Positions 25,024-33,312 of a stretch of DNA of 64,000 nucleotides are shown one piece after another (within the stretch, counting starts at the first letter, position 1; each line of letters starts with the position of its first letter). The stretch is from Candidatus Saccharimonadota bacterium (lineage in GTDB: Bacteria > Patescibacteriota > Saccharimonadia > Saccharimonadales > Saccharimonadaceae): contig JAFWHO010000001.1 of assembly GCA_017515105.1 (NCBI GenBank), positions 62,001 to 126,000 of the forward strand, in the 5' to 3' direction. The notes beneath the pieces were generated by a model that worked only from the letters and a program-made list of their open reading frames with translations, searched no databases and had not been told where the DNA came from. The position numbers and the translations under genes are program-made.

Positions 25024-25782
25024 ATGAAAAAAGTATTAGCATTTGATATAGACCAAACCTTAAATGTCGCCAAGACCCCTATTACTGACGACATTGCAGA
25101 ATTATTAGTTAAATGCCTCGACCACTTCGAGATTTGCCCAATTTCAGGCCAAAAATTTGACCAATTCTTAGTCCAAATTGTCGACCGCTTGAAAAATCCT
25201 ACCGACGAACAATTATCTCACCTCCACCTATTTGTGGCCCAAGGTACCCAGTACTACCGCTACGAAAATGGCGAATGGAGGCAAATCTACAACAATCCTC
25301 TAACCGACGAGCAGGTCGCAAAAATCACCTCGACCATCGAACAAGCCGCTAGAGAGCTCGGCTACTGGGAAGAAGACAAACTCGCTGAAGGCGACGAAAT
25401 CATCGAAAACCGCCTCTCTCAGGTCACCTTCTCTGCCCTCGGCCAAAAAGCCGGCACCAAAGAAAAATACGCCTGGGACCCAGATTGCAAAAAGCGCGAG
25501 AAAATCGTCGCTCGTTGCAAAGAACTCAGTCCCGAATTTGACTATGAAATCGGTGGCACCACTTCCATTAATGCCATCACCCCTGGCATGAATAAAACCT
25601 TCGGTATGACCCACCTCCTAGAAGAGCTAAACGTCAAAAAAGAAGATGTTCTCTACTTCGGCGACATGACCCAACCTGGCGGCAACGACTACCCAGTTGT
25701 CGAAATGGGCATCGACACCATCACGGTCAGAAACCACGAAGACACCGGCTTCGCCCTCAGAGGTATATTGGGCATATTGTAA
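25024..25782 (+). CDS. HAD-family phosphomannomutase, eukaryotic PMM-like
   Basis: 252 aa, the length of eukaryotic phosphomannomutases (PF03332 type). The nucleophile motif is FDIDQTL (D8, D10) and the C-terminal motif GDMTQPGGNDYPV (about 213-225) closely follows the PMM signature GDKTxPGGND. PMMs convert mannose 6-phosphate to mannose 1-phosphate, toward GDP-mannose for glycans. The cap region (about 85-190) is of HAD type IIB. The gene is leaderless (TGCTATAAT 9 nt before ATG) and its strand is C-rich like other plus-strand genes. A general sugar-phosphate phosphatase is the main alternative; the PGGND loop favours mutase. Confidence 0.75.
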   Translation: MKKVLAFDIDQTLNVAKTPITDDIAELLVKCLDHFEICPISGQKFDQFLVQIVDRLKNPTDEQLSHLHLFVAQGTQYYRYENGEWRQIYNNPLTDEQVAKITSTIEQAARELGYWEEDKLAEGDEIIENRLSQVTFSALGQKAGTKEKYAWDPDCKKREKIVARCKELSPEFDYEIGGTTSINAITPGMNKTFGMTHLLEELNVKKEDVLYFGDMTQPGGNDYPVVEMGIDTITVRNHEDTGFALRGILGIL

Positions 25783-25866
25783 TTAGTTTTTCATTGGCAT
25801 AAAATCAGATTTCTAAATTGTAAGCTTTGCAACTTAGCAACGAAAAACATATGCTATAATATAACC

Positions 25867-27756
25867 ATGAGTGTTTTAATCGTGGGCAACATTACGGACG
25901 ATGTCTATATTAATTTAGATTCCCGTCTCGAACATCTTGAAACCGACAAAAATAACGTCAAATGGCTCGACCTAGCCTTTAACGCTAGCGAGCACCACTA
26001 TTTTAACCACGACAACAGTCTCGGCGGAGCCGCCATTTCCCTTGAAGTCCTTCAAAAACTCGGCGTCCCCACCTCTATTTCCAACTCAAAACTAAATTTC
26101 GACGAAAACACCAACCTATCTGCCGATATCACCCTAGCACATCGCTACATTTTAATCAACGATGACGCCGTCACATATTTTGCCCCCAGCAAATTCAAAG
26201 ACACCATCTTCACTCCCCCTACCGAAATCATCGACTACCTCTATATCGATCGCTCTGCTACCCTTGATTATTCCACCACAGAAGCCATCAAATCTTACAT
26301 CGAAACAAACCCCGACACCGGGCTTATCTTGTACTTACAACACCTCGAAAACCCTTATCTAAATTCCCTTCTCCCTGAGGCCAGCCTCGTGTTTTGCGAA
26401 AAACTTTCGGAAATTAAAACCGCGCCCGAATACAGTAGTAGCCCCTTGAAAGATTTGGACCCCGAAATCATCATCGACATCGCCGAAACCCATCTCGCTT
26501 ACCAAGGCATCAAAGAAAAAATCTCTATCCACAATATCGATATGTTCACCCACTTATCCATCTATTCCATCGCATCAGCCACCGTTCTCGGCTGTTTCAT
26601 CCTAGGCTATTCTGTGGAGGAAAGCCTCGCATTTGCCCGCATCAACCTCGAACATTCCAGCCTAGACTCCACTTTAAGTCTGGAGCAGCTAAAATCACAT
26701 TTCGAATCCTACACGTCTACCGACAACCTCAATCTAATTGCTACTAGCCTTGTTTTGAAACCAAAAGGCATTCTCGCCGCCGATGAATCCGGCGGTTCCA
26801 TCCACAAAAAATTCGAACAGCTAAACATTCCTGACACCTTCGAAAACCGTCGCGATTACCGAAACATCTTTTTTACCACGAAAGACCTCGAAAAATACGT
26901 CAACGGCGTCATTCTCTTCGATGAAACCGCCCGCCAAACCGCCGATGACGGCCAAAATTTCGTACAATACCTCACCGATCGCCGCATCATTCCTGGCATC
27001 AAAGTTGATCAAGGACTCGAAAAATTCAGCGACTCCGCCCCACAAAACGCCCCAGAGGACGCTAAGGTCCACCCTGACGAAACCTGGACCAAAGGCTTAG
27101 ATGCCCTTGATTCTCGCCTCCGCGAGTATTATGATATGGGCCTTCGCTTTACCAAATGGCGCGCCGCCTTTGAAATCCGCCTCGACAAAGATGGTAACAT
27201 CTTGACGCCTACAGATTCAGCAATCGAAATAAACTGCGACATTCTCGCAGATTACGCCCACGAATGCCAAAAAGCTGGCCTAGTTCCAATCGTCGAGCCA
27301 GAAGTAGTCTATGACGGATTTTACACTACTGACCAGAACTCATCCACCACCGCCAAGATCCTCGACTGTCTCTTCCAAAAATTAAGCGACAAAAACGTTG
27401 ACCTATCCGCCTGCATCCTCAAAGTTAACATGATACTAGCCGGCAAACAGTATGAAACTCAGTCTACCCCTGAAGAAGTCGGCGAACAAACCGCCAAAGT
27501 TCTAAAAGACCACGTTCCGGCCGAACTCGCTGGCGTCGTCTTCCTCTCTGGTGGCCAAACCGTCGAACAAGCCACCGACAACCTAGCCGCCGTCACCAAA
27601 AATGGCCCATTCCCTTGGCCAGTCACTTTTTCCTTTGCCCGCGCCCTCCAAGATCCTGCCCTCTACGCATGGGCCGGCGATAATAACAACGCCGATGCAG
27701 CCCGCGATGCTTTCCTCGCCCGCCTCATCGCAAACACCAACGCCCTGAAATCCTAA
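25867..27756 (+). CDS. Degenerate PfkB-type sugar kinase fused to class I fructose-bisphosphate aldolase
   Basis: 629 aa. Residues 1 to about 290 follow the PfkB/ribokinase fold: MSVLIVGNITDDVYINLD, substrate loop NSLGGAAISLEVLQKLGVP, and the C-terminal helix pattern GYSVEESLAFARINLEHS. The catalytic GAGD motif expected before that helix is absent (the position reads DMFTHLSIYS), so the kinase is probably inactive. From about 296 comes a full class I aldolase: GILAADESGGSIHKKF, FTKWRAAFEI, PIVEPEVV, and the Schiff-base lysine in LKVNMI (K519). It cleaves fructose 1,6-bisphosphate to triose phosphates, the substrate of nearby tpiA. Leaderless start (TGCTATAAT, 6 nt). The first domain may sense a sugar or nucleotide; that is inference. 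Confidence 0.82.
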   Translation: MSVLIVGNITDDVYINLDSRLEHLETDKNNVKWLDLAFNASEHHYFNHDNSLGGAAISLEVLQKLGVPTSISNSKLNFDENTNLSADITLAHRYILINDDAVTYFAPSKFKDTIFTPPTEIIDYLYIDRSATLDYSTTEAIKSYIETNPDTGLILYLQHLENPYLNSLLPEASLVFCEKLSEIKTAPEYSSSPLKDLDPEIIIDIAETHLAYQGIKEKISIHNIDMFTHLSIYSIASATVLGCFILGYSVEESLAFARINLEHSSLDSTLSLEQLKSHFESYTSTDNLNLIATSLVLKPKGILAADESGGSIHKKFEQLNIPDTFENRRDYRNIFFTTKDLEKYVNGVILFDETARQTADDGQNFVQYLTDRRIIPGIKVDQGLEKFSDSAPQNAPEDAKVHPDETWTKGLDALDSRLREYYDMGLRFTKWRAAFEIRLDKDGNILTPTDSAIEINCDILADYAHECQKAGLVPIVEPEVVYDGFYTTDQNSSTTAKILDCLFQKLSDKNVDLSACILKVNMILAGKQYETQSTPEEVGEQTAKVLKDHVPAELAGVVFLSGGQTVEQATDNLAAVTKNGPFPWPVTFSFARALQDPALYAWAGDNNNADAARDAFLARLIANTNALKS

Positions 27757-27784
27757 AATCCCAAATTCATAGATAGCACAAAAA

Positions 27785-27810
27785 AGGCACCGCCCCCGCG
27801 GTCGCCTCTT
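27785..27810. terminator. Bidirectional terminator between aldolase fusion and bL25
   Basis: AGGC-a-CCGC / GCGG-t-cGCCT hairpin flanked by A6 and T4, between convergent genes. Confidence 0.65.
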
Positions 27811-27821
27811 TTAAACTAGAA

Positions 27822-28505
27822 TTATTCAGCTTTTTCTTCTTCGCTAGCTTCCTCTGGTTTACTACCATTGTCTGCTGGTACGTCGGCTGCCTCTACCTCT
27901 GTTTCTTCTGCTGCTTCAACTTCACGCTTTTCAGCTTCTGCTGCTGGATCGTATAGAGATGCAACTACTTGCTCAGTATCAAGCTCTTTATCGGCCAGTA
28001 CTACGCCTTCAGGTAACTTAATATCTGCAATCGTAAGCTTGTCTTCAACTTCTTTCATTCCGGAAGCATCAATCTCAAGCTCCTTAGGTAAGTCTGCCGG
28101 CTTTGCCTTCACATCCAATTCTTCAATTGATTGAGTCATAGCAAAGTGGTAAGTCTTCGAAGCCTCAGATTCTTCATAACCAACAATCACAACAGGAGTC
28201 GTAGCCACCACAGTTTCCTTCGCAGAAATAGCCTGGAATTCAACATTCAAAATCTTCCTCGAAACTGGGTCAACCTGAACATCTTTCACGATTACCATCT
28301 GTTTCTTGCCATCCATATCTAGATCAATCGGGGAATGATAACCTGCACCTTCGAGCACTTTCTGAGTTGCAACATATTCAGAAGACAACAAAACCGGCTC
28401 TTTGCCACCGTAAACCACTGACGGAATCAAACCTTCTGCTCTGAGATTTTTCAACTTTTTCCCCACCAATTCACGTTTCTTTAATGCCAACTTATATTCA
28501 GCCAT
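27822..28505 (-). CDS. rplY: Ribosomal protein bL25, CTC form
   Basis: 227 aa. The N-terminal 5S rRNA-binding domain (KRELVGKKLKNLRAEGLIPSV) is joined to the C-terminal TL5/CTC beta domain (IELDVKAKPADLPKELEI) and an acidic Glu/Ala tail of ~40 residues. Binds 5S rRNA in the large subunit. Unlike many neighbours it has a leader: TATAAT about 27 nt upstream and AAGGAA before the ATG. It follows grpE by 51 bp on the same strand but has its own promoter, so it is a separate unit. Confidence 0.93.
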   Translation of the reverse strand: MAEYKLALKKRELVGKKLKNLRAEGLIPSVVYGGKEPVLLSSEYVATQKVLEGAGYHSPIDLDMDGKKQMVIVKDVQVDPVSRKILNVEFQAISAKETVVATTPVVIVGYEESEASKTYHFAMTQSIEELDVKAKPADLPKELEIDASGMKEVEDKLTIADIKLPEGVVLADKELDTEQVVASLYDPAAEAEKREVEAAEETEVEAADVPADNGSKPEEASEEEKAE

Positions 28506-28556
28506 TATATTTCCTTTTCTTAATTAATATTATTATACCACTTATCTGTTAAAGAC

Positions 28557-29027
28557 TCAAATCTTCTTCACTTTCACCATCGCTGGACGAAGCACCTCCC
28601 CCTCATAATAATAACCCGGTCGAAGCGTCTCTGCGACTACTTCCTTCTCGCCTTCACCCTCAACCATCACCGCATCATGCATATCGGGGTTAAATTCAAT
28701 ATTCTCCTCCGATGGGATCCTAGCAAGATCCAACTCTTTCAAAGTCTTATTGAGCACTCCTTCAAGCGGTTTCAATTCCTCGTAAGTCGCAAGCGCCCTC
28801 TCAATATCATCAAGTAGCGGTAAAACCTTACACACGGTCGCAAATCTCGCCGATTTCTTCTCCGCTAATTTCTGCACTTCAACCTGCTTCCTAAAATTCT
28901 CAAAATCCGCTCTCGTCCTCTGTAAATCACTCGTCAGCTCGGCAATCTTCGCCTCACTAACCCCAGCTTGAGCAGCAGGCGCCCCTGCTTCATTTACTTC
29001 TTTCTTTTTATCTTCTTTTTTGATCAT
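28557..29027 (-). CDS. grpE: Nucleotide exchange factor GrpE
   Basis: 156 aa co-chaperone that releases ADP from DnaK. The N-terminal part is a long coiled coil (ELTSDLQRTRADFENFRKQV); the C-terminal beta domain ends with DAVMVEGEG and the conserved LRPGYYYEGEVLRPAMVKV. It is shorter than most family members, mainly in the N-terminal tail. It overlaps the end of hrcA by 4 bp (29024-29027), so both are regulated through the CIRCE operator. dnaK and dnaJ are not adjacent. Confidence 0.94.
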   Translation of the reverse strand: MIKKEDKKKEVNEAGAPAAQAGVSEAKIAELTSDLQRTRADFENFRKQVEVQKLAEKKSARFATVCKVLPLLDDIERALATYEELKPLEGVLNKTLKELDLARIPSEENIEFNPDMHDAVMVEGEGEKEVVAETLRPGYYYEGEVLRPAMVKVKKI

Positions 29028-29752
29028 AATATTTCCTCCAACATTTTTCCAGTATATCTAACTAGCGACGTTACTCTCATATAATTCTGCCTGGTCGGGC
29101 CAAGTACCCCAATATAACTATTATCCGAAAACGGTGATCTGAATTTCGAAATAATCAGCGATACCTCCGAATTCTTACCAATCGGATTCTCCTGACCAAT
29201 GAAAATATTCAGCGGCTCACCCGGCGCTGCCTCTCTTAACCACGGCTCCAAATTATCCAAAAGCTTCGCCACCGCCTGCACCCTTCTCGAATCCATAAAC
29301 TCCGGTTGAGTAAACAGCTGCGACATACCCGATAAATATAGTTGACCGCCAATCGTCGCGAGTCCCAAATTCCCAGTTAATTCCACCAAAGAATCCACCG
29401 CCCGACGAATCGCCGCGTCAGCCTGAGATTGCGAAGAAACTCTCACCTCAATTGCATGCGTTCCGCGTTCAAAAGACCTCTGAACTGACTCAAAATCGTT
29501 TAGCGACGAGCTCCTCCCCTCAAGATTATTTACATAAAACCTATAACCAGCGTCCGTCGGCACACGCCCTGCCGAAGTATGCGGCTGCGCAATCAGTCCA
29601 AGCGCCTCAAGTTTTGCCATTTCCGCCCGGATTGTCGCCGGCGAAACGTTAAATAGCTTGGCCATCGTCACACTCCCCACCGGAGACGCGGTTTCCGCAT
29701 ATTCCTCTATAATGTGGCATAAAATTTCACGCTGTCTAGCTGTAATTTCCAT
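29024..29752 (-). CDS. hrcA: Heat-inducible transcription repressor HrcA (short form)
   Basis: 242 aa, about 100 residues shorter than typical HrcA. The N-terminal winged helix is clear (ARQREILCHIIEEYAETASP, PATIRAEMAKLEALGLIAQP, HTSAGRVPTDAGYRFYV) and a reduced GAF-like sensor domain follows, ending IGVLGPTRQNYMRVTSLVRY, which is the normal HrcA C-terminal motif; so it is internally shortened, not truncated. It represses its own hrcA-grpE operon through the CIRCE operator just upstream. TATAAT ends 6 nt before the ATG (leaderless). Confidence 0.94.
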   Translation of the reverse strand: MEITARQREILCHIIEEYAETASPVGSVTMAKLFNVSPATIRAEMAKLEALGLIAQPHTSAGRVPTDAGYRFYVNNLEGRSSSLNDFESVQRSFERGTHAIEVRVSSQSQADAAIRRAVDSLVELTGNLGLATIGGQLYLSGMSQLFTQPEFMDSRRVQAVAKLLDNLEPWLREAAPGEPLNIFIGQENPIGKNSEVSLIISKFRSPFSDNSYIGVLGPTRQNYMRVTSLVRYTGKMLEEIL

Positions 29753-29758
29753 ACCCTA

Positions 29759-29787
29759 ATTATATAAAATTAGCACTAAAATGTAAA
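29759..29787 (-). promoter_or_regulatory. hrcA promoter
   Basis: TTTACA (29782-29787), 17-bp spacer, TATAAT (29759-29764). The -35 and spacer lie inside the CIRCE element, so HrcA binding would block RNA polymerase. Confidence 0.8.
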
Positions 29788-29796
29788 GAGTGCCAA
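29770..29796. promoter_or_regulatory. CIRCE operator (HrcA binding site)
   Basis: TTAGCACTa-N9-GAGTGCcAA, matching the CIRCE inverted repeat TTAGCACTC-N9-GAGTGCTAA at 16 of 18 arm positions. Confidence 0.9.
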
Positions 29797-29827
29797 TTTT
29801 GCATACTTACCAGATGTAAAATCCATC

Positions 29828-29856
29828 TTGACCACCAAAACCCAGTGTGCTAATAT
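29828..29856 (+). promoter_or_regulatory. Sigma70 promoter of the 29940 gene
   Basis: TTGACC (29828-29833), 17-bp spacer, TGCTAATAT with -10 TAATAT at 29851-29856. The ~75-nt leader folds two hairpins, GATC-TTTTA-GATC and GGCG-GAAA-CGCC, before AGAGAGG. Confidence 0.65.
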
Positions 29857-29939
29857 TTATTCATTATACGGATCTTTTAGATCTGTTGAAACACGTAGAC
29901 GGCGGAAACGCCATGGCACATTTAAAGAGAGGTATTTTA

Positions 29940-30196
29940 TGAATAACAAAGACATCCCCAAGCGACAACACAAAAAACAGCAAAAGCCCAAAAAGAAGTT
30001 AACCTGTGACTACAAAGTAGAAGTTATCAGGGGAGAAAAGTACGAAATAAACTTCGACAAGGAATTTGCTAAGATTGAAAAAAAGGAAGAAGAAGGAATG
30101 TTGTGGCTGTATGATGCAATCGCAAGGAAATGGAAGGAGAAGGTAAAAGGCCTTCCATCAACCTTACAATTGGAAGTGGAAAGACACTACCAGTAA
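29940..30196 (+). CDS. Small basic hypothetical protein
   Basis: 85 aa, not recognised. The ATG at 29940 is chosen over in-frame starts further left because AGAGAGG lies just upstream and the longer version would be translated through the leader hairpins. The first 25 residues are very basic (KDIPKRQHKKQQKPKKKL), the rest has mixed charge and aromatics (WLYDAIARKWKEKVKG). No signal peptide or membrane segment. It has its own promoter and terminator and a codon choice less C-rich than the plus-strand core genes, placing it with the accessory genes at 19-22 and 46-49 kb. Confidence 0.6.
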
Positions 30197-30230
30197 ACCT
30201 CTATTCTCCTGAATCAAACAGGAACTAATT

Positions 30231-30259
30231 GGCTCGATCCCTTTTGATCGGGCCTTTTT
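30231..30259 (+). terminator. Terminator of the 29940 gene
   Basis: GGCtCGATC / GATCGgGCC hairpin with CCTTTT loop, then TTTTTG. Confidence 0.75.
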
Positions 30260-30278
30260 GTTATGCTATAATGAAAAA

Positions 30279-30902
30279 ATGGAAGAGAAGATCAATGCAA
30301 TCAAAGAGTGGCTCGGATCGGGCTCAATCAATCTTTTCGGCATGCCAATGTCCGGCAAAGACACCCAAGGTATCAAATTAGCCGAAGTATTGAGTGCCAA
30401 ATTCTTATCCTCAGGACTCATTATCCGCACCATCGAAAAAGAAACCAAAAACAACTATTCAGCAGACGGCACCCTCATCCCCACCAATATCTTCTATGAG
30501 TGGGTTTTGCCGTACTTCGAACGTAAGGATTTATTTAAAAAGCCGCTAGTCCTCTCCTCAATCGGCCGCTGGCAAGGCGAAGAAAACCAAGTTATGTCCG
30601 TCGCCGCAGGGGCGGGTCACGAAATTAAAGCCGTCATCTCGCTCGAAGTATCCGAAGCTGATGTCGAAAAACGTTTCGAAGAGGCCAAAATCTTAAACGA
30701 TCGCGGCGAACGCCAAGACGACAAAAATCCAGAAATCCTTCGCACTCGCCTTCAAGAATATCGCGAAAAAACAATCCCGGTATTGTTACACTATAAAGAG
30801 CTTGGTCTTCTCATTAGAGTCAATGGCGATCAAACTAGAGAAGCCGTCTTCACTGAAATCATCGAAAAACTCTATGCCAAAGCTTCCGGATCTCATGCCT
30901 AA
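30279..30902 (+). CDS. Adenylate kinase-like nucleoside monophosphate kinase
   Basis: 207 aa P-loop kinase. The loop reads GMPMSGKDTQG (residues 21-31) where adenylate kinase has GPPGSGKGTQ; later motifs are SLEVSEADVEKRFEEAK (like the LID start), NDRGERQDDKNPEILRTRL and the terminal IEKLYAKA. It should phosphorylate an NMP with ATP. The start at 30279 is set by an extended -10 (TGCTATAAT) ending 6 nt before that ATG; an earlier in-frame start would lie in the promoter. Its end overlaps the convergent gene at 30859 by 44 bp. A second, more standard adk probably exists elsewhere; which NMP is used is not clear. Confidence 0.78.
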   Translation: MEEKINAIKEWLGSGSINLFGMPMSGKDTQGIKLAEVLSAKFLSSGLIIRTIEKETKNNYSADGTLIPTNIFYEWVLPYFERKDLFKKPLVLSSIGRWQGEENQVMSVAAGAGHEIKAVISLEVSEADVEKRFEEAKILNDRGERQDDKNPEILRTRLQEYREKTIPVLLHYKELGLLIRVNGDQTREAVFTEIIEKLYAKASGSHA

Positions 30903-32304
30903 ACTGAAAAACTAATACCATAAACCCCACTACGACTACACCGATTACTACATATAACGCCACGAAAGAAGTATTTTCTTCATATACTTCAGGTTTGACC
31001 TCAAACTTTTCGCCATTATTCTCTTTGATCTTCTTGCATCTCCCCGTCTCCGGATTCAGATAATACCCCTCCTTACACTGCTTCACCTCACTACTCTCTT
31101 TTTTCTTGCACCTTCCGGTTAGAATATTCAAGTATTGCCCCGCTGGGCATATTTTCGCACTGACACTCGTCGCCTTTACACAGTTCCCGGTCGCAAGATT
31201 TATCACTTTACCACTCTCGCAAGTCTTAAACTCCTGAAAACCATTCGGCTCTCCCGGCGTAACTAAATAAGTAGTCTTCCAGATTTCTTCCCCAGCCGCA
31301 TCATAACCCAGCATCGCATACGATGCTCCCCTTTTCTGTCCATTCGGATACTTAACAAAATCCACCACCACGCCATCTTCATCAACCAACTCCAGTAAAT
31401 TACTATTTGTCGGATTCTTCGTCAAGCCAAAACCTTGCGGATAATAAACGAAGTATTCATCTGGGCCCACAACACCAGATATAACATATTTTTTATTCTT
31501 ATATCTCACCACGCAACCATCCAGCACCACCTGTTCAGGATTACTATTATGTATCTCAATAAATTGCTCATTACGCGACGCCTCGTAATAGCTAAGTAAC
31601 TCCGAAAACTCTAAACCCCGACAATGCCCGCGAACCCCACCAAACCTCTCCTCATCCTTCGCCTCCTCAACAAAATAGCCGCCCTCATCATAAACCGGCT
31701 CATATTCCAAAAGATGCTCAAACAGCCCAGTTCCCTCGTTTCGCACCAGCATCGTCGGACTAGCCGATTTGAACTCTTTGTAGCAACCAGTTTTTCCCGT
31801 AAAACAAACGAAATCCAACACATCCTCACCCAACTTCAAGTTAAGTTCGCCTTTCATGGCAATCGTTTTCGTATAATTCACAGCAGCTAGCCCACTATCT
31901 GGTGAGCTAGCCAAACGAAGGAGGATAGACTCGCCAGTTATCCAACTGTTCTCGGGAAACTCATACAACACTGAGTAATTCCCGCTTGAATTAGTATAGC
32001 CAACAGTGGCCCCAGCGAGCGAAATCATTTTGCCAGAACTATTCCCTATCTCAATCATTTCCCCAGTATTAGCAACTCCGCCAACCGTGTAGCCCGGGTT
32101 TACCGCCTTGATAAATAGTTCCGGCAAGTTTACGTCGGTCTCATCCTCCGAAGCTTCACTCTCCACGTCTCTATCTTCCACGACCTCATCCTTCACAACC
32201 TCATCGTCCACAGCAACGACATCTGCAAATACGTTCACCGCGAAGCCAAAGAGCGCCACCAGCATCCCACCAAGCACCGACACACCTATAATAAATTTTT
32301 TCAT
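30859..32304 (-). CDS. Lamin-tail-domain surface protein with Cys repeat and C-terminal membrane anchor
   Basis: 481 aa. After a signal peptide (GVSVLGGMLVALFGFAVNVF) and an acidic linker, two lamin-tail (LTD) beta-sandwich domains are visible: residues about 55-165 (ELFIKAVNPGYT, MIEIGNSSGKMISLAGATVG) and about 240-350 (NEQFIEIHNSNPEQVVLDGC, DEYFVYYPQGFGL). A stretch with a repeated C-x-G-x-Y-L-N-x-x-TGRCKK unit (about 370-430) leads to a single membrane segment (YVVIGVVVVGFMVLVFQF) and a basic tail. It is probably exposed on the surface and anchored at its C-terminus, with disulfides in the repeat. LTD domains bind diverse ligands; the partner is unknown. Confidence 0.78.
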   Translation of the reverse strand: MKKFIIGVSVLGGMLVALFGFAVNVFADVVAVDDEVVKDEVVEDRDVESEASEDETDVNLPELFIKAVNPGYTVGGVANTGEMIEIGNSSGKMISLAGATVGYTNSSGNYSVLYEFPENSWITGESILLRLASSPDSGLAAVNYTKTIAMKGELNLKLGEDVLDFVCFTGKTGCYKEFKSASPTMLVRNEGTGLFEHLLEYEPVYDEGGYFVEEAKDEERFGGVRGHCRGLEFSELLSYYEASRNEQFIEIHNSNPEQVVLDGCVVRYKNKKYVISGVVGPDEYFVYYPQGFGLTKNPTNSNLLELVDEDGVVVDFVKYPNGQKRGASYAMLGYDAAGEEIWKTTYLVTPGEPNGFQEFKTCESGKVINLATGNCVKATSVSAKICPAGQYLNILTGRCKKKESSEVKQCKEGYYLNPETGRCKKIKENNGEKFEVKPEVYEENTSFVALYVVIGVVVVGFMVLVFQFRHEIRKLWHRVFR

Positions 32305-32363
32305 GAAGCCAAGCTAACATGGACCAACTAGAAATGCAACCCCAAATATGCTACAATTCTAGC

Positions 32364-33065
32364 ATGAGCACTTTGATTACCATAGGAATCATTGTTTTGT
32401 CTGTCCTAATAATGTCCTTTTTGACGCTCGTACCAGGCACCTTTACCCTCTTTAACCATTACGCACAGGGCCGTTTTTCCAAAAAACACGCGTCCGATCT
32501 TTCCTTCTTTTTCATCCTGGGCGCCGAAATCACAGCTTCATGTGTTTTTTTATCAACATTTATTATCGTCGCTGTCTTCATTGCCGACACCCAAAACACC
32601 GACACCAGCATCCTGACTTGGATCTTTATTATAATCATGATCATTCTCTCCCTTACTAGCCTCCTCTTCTATTTTCGCCCCGGCAAAGGCACCGAGCTTT
32701 TTATTTCACGCAAAACTGCTCGTGCTATCGACCGTCAAGCCAGAAACGCCAAAAACCGCTCAGACGCTTTTGTCCTAGGCGCACTTTGCGGCACACCAGA
32801 GTTATTCTTCACCGTGCCACTTTTTATCATCACTTCCTGCGAAATTCTTCAACTTAGCTCCACTCACCCTATGAGCTCAATGCTCTCATATATCTACATA
32901 GTAGCTCCTGTTATCCCATTGATTATTTGCCGCTGGCAGTTTTTTCATGGTCACAACCTAGCCGACATCCAACGCTCACGCGTCCACGACAAGCACTTCA
33001 CTAGATTAATACTCAGTATCAGCTATTTAATCATCGCTATTATTTTATTACAATTTAGGATTTAA
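32364..33065 (+). CDS. Six-helix integral membrane protein
   Basis: 233 aa, not recognised. The start at 32364 (MSTLITIG) follows TGCTACAAT by 6 nt, so it is leaderless. About six membrane segments: LITIGIIVLSVLIMSFLTLV, FFFILGAEITASCVFLST, WIFIIIMIILSLTSLLF, GALCGTPELFFTVPLFII, MLSYIYIVAPVIPLIIC, and LILSISYLIIAIILLQF. A conserved-looking PGTFTLF near the first helix and a basic cytoplasmic loop (KTARAIDRQARNAKNRS) are notable. It is followed 2 bp later by the small gene at 33068 and the flavoprotein at 33313, one operon. A LysE- or DsbD-like transport fold is possible. Confidence 0.65.
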   Translation: MSTLITIGIIVLSVLIMSFLTLVPGTFTLFNHYAQGRFSKKHASDLSFFFILGAEITASCVFLSTFIIVAVFIADTQNTDTSILTWIFIIIMIILSLTSLLFYFRPGKGTELFISRKTARAIDRQARNAKNRSDAFVLGALCGTPELFFTVPLFIITSCEILQLSSTHPMSSMLSYIYIVAPVIPLIICRWQFFHGHNLADIQRSRVHDKHFTRLILSISYLIIAIILLQFRI

Positions 33066-33067
33066 CT

Positions 33068-33310
33068 ATGGAAATCAAATTTGACGAAGACAAAATTAGA
33101 ACCGATCTCAGAATCGACGCCAAAGGCATCGGCATTCCGACCGGCGCCGCCGACGCGTTTATCGAACAAACTCTAAAAGCCACCAAGAGAGCCGTCAAAG
33201 GTAAACCCGCCATTACCGAAAAAGATCTCATTCGCATTATTTCTAAAGAGCTCGAAAAATACAACCCCGATTTTGCTTATGTTTACAGAAATCGTGGTAA
33301 AATAATATAA
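33068..33310 (+). CDS. Small conserved-looking protein, ATP-cone-like
   Basis: 80 aa. The sequence runs DEDKIRTDLRIDAKGIGIP, then LKATKRAVKGKPAITEKDLI and ends KYNPDFAYVYRNRG. The spacing of helices and the ending resemble the ATP-cone domain of ribonucleotide reductase and NrdR, which ends in (V/I)YRxF, but similarity is weak. It has no zinc ribbon. It lies between a membrane protein and a flavoprotein, 2 bp from each, so it is translated from the same mRNA. Function is not assigned. Confidence 0.55.
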   Translation: MEIKFDEDKIRTDLRIDAKGIGIPTGAADAFIEQTLKATKRAVKGKPAITEKDLIRIISKELEKYNPDFAYVYRNRGKII

Positions 33311-33312
33311 GG

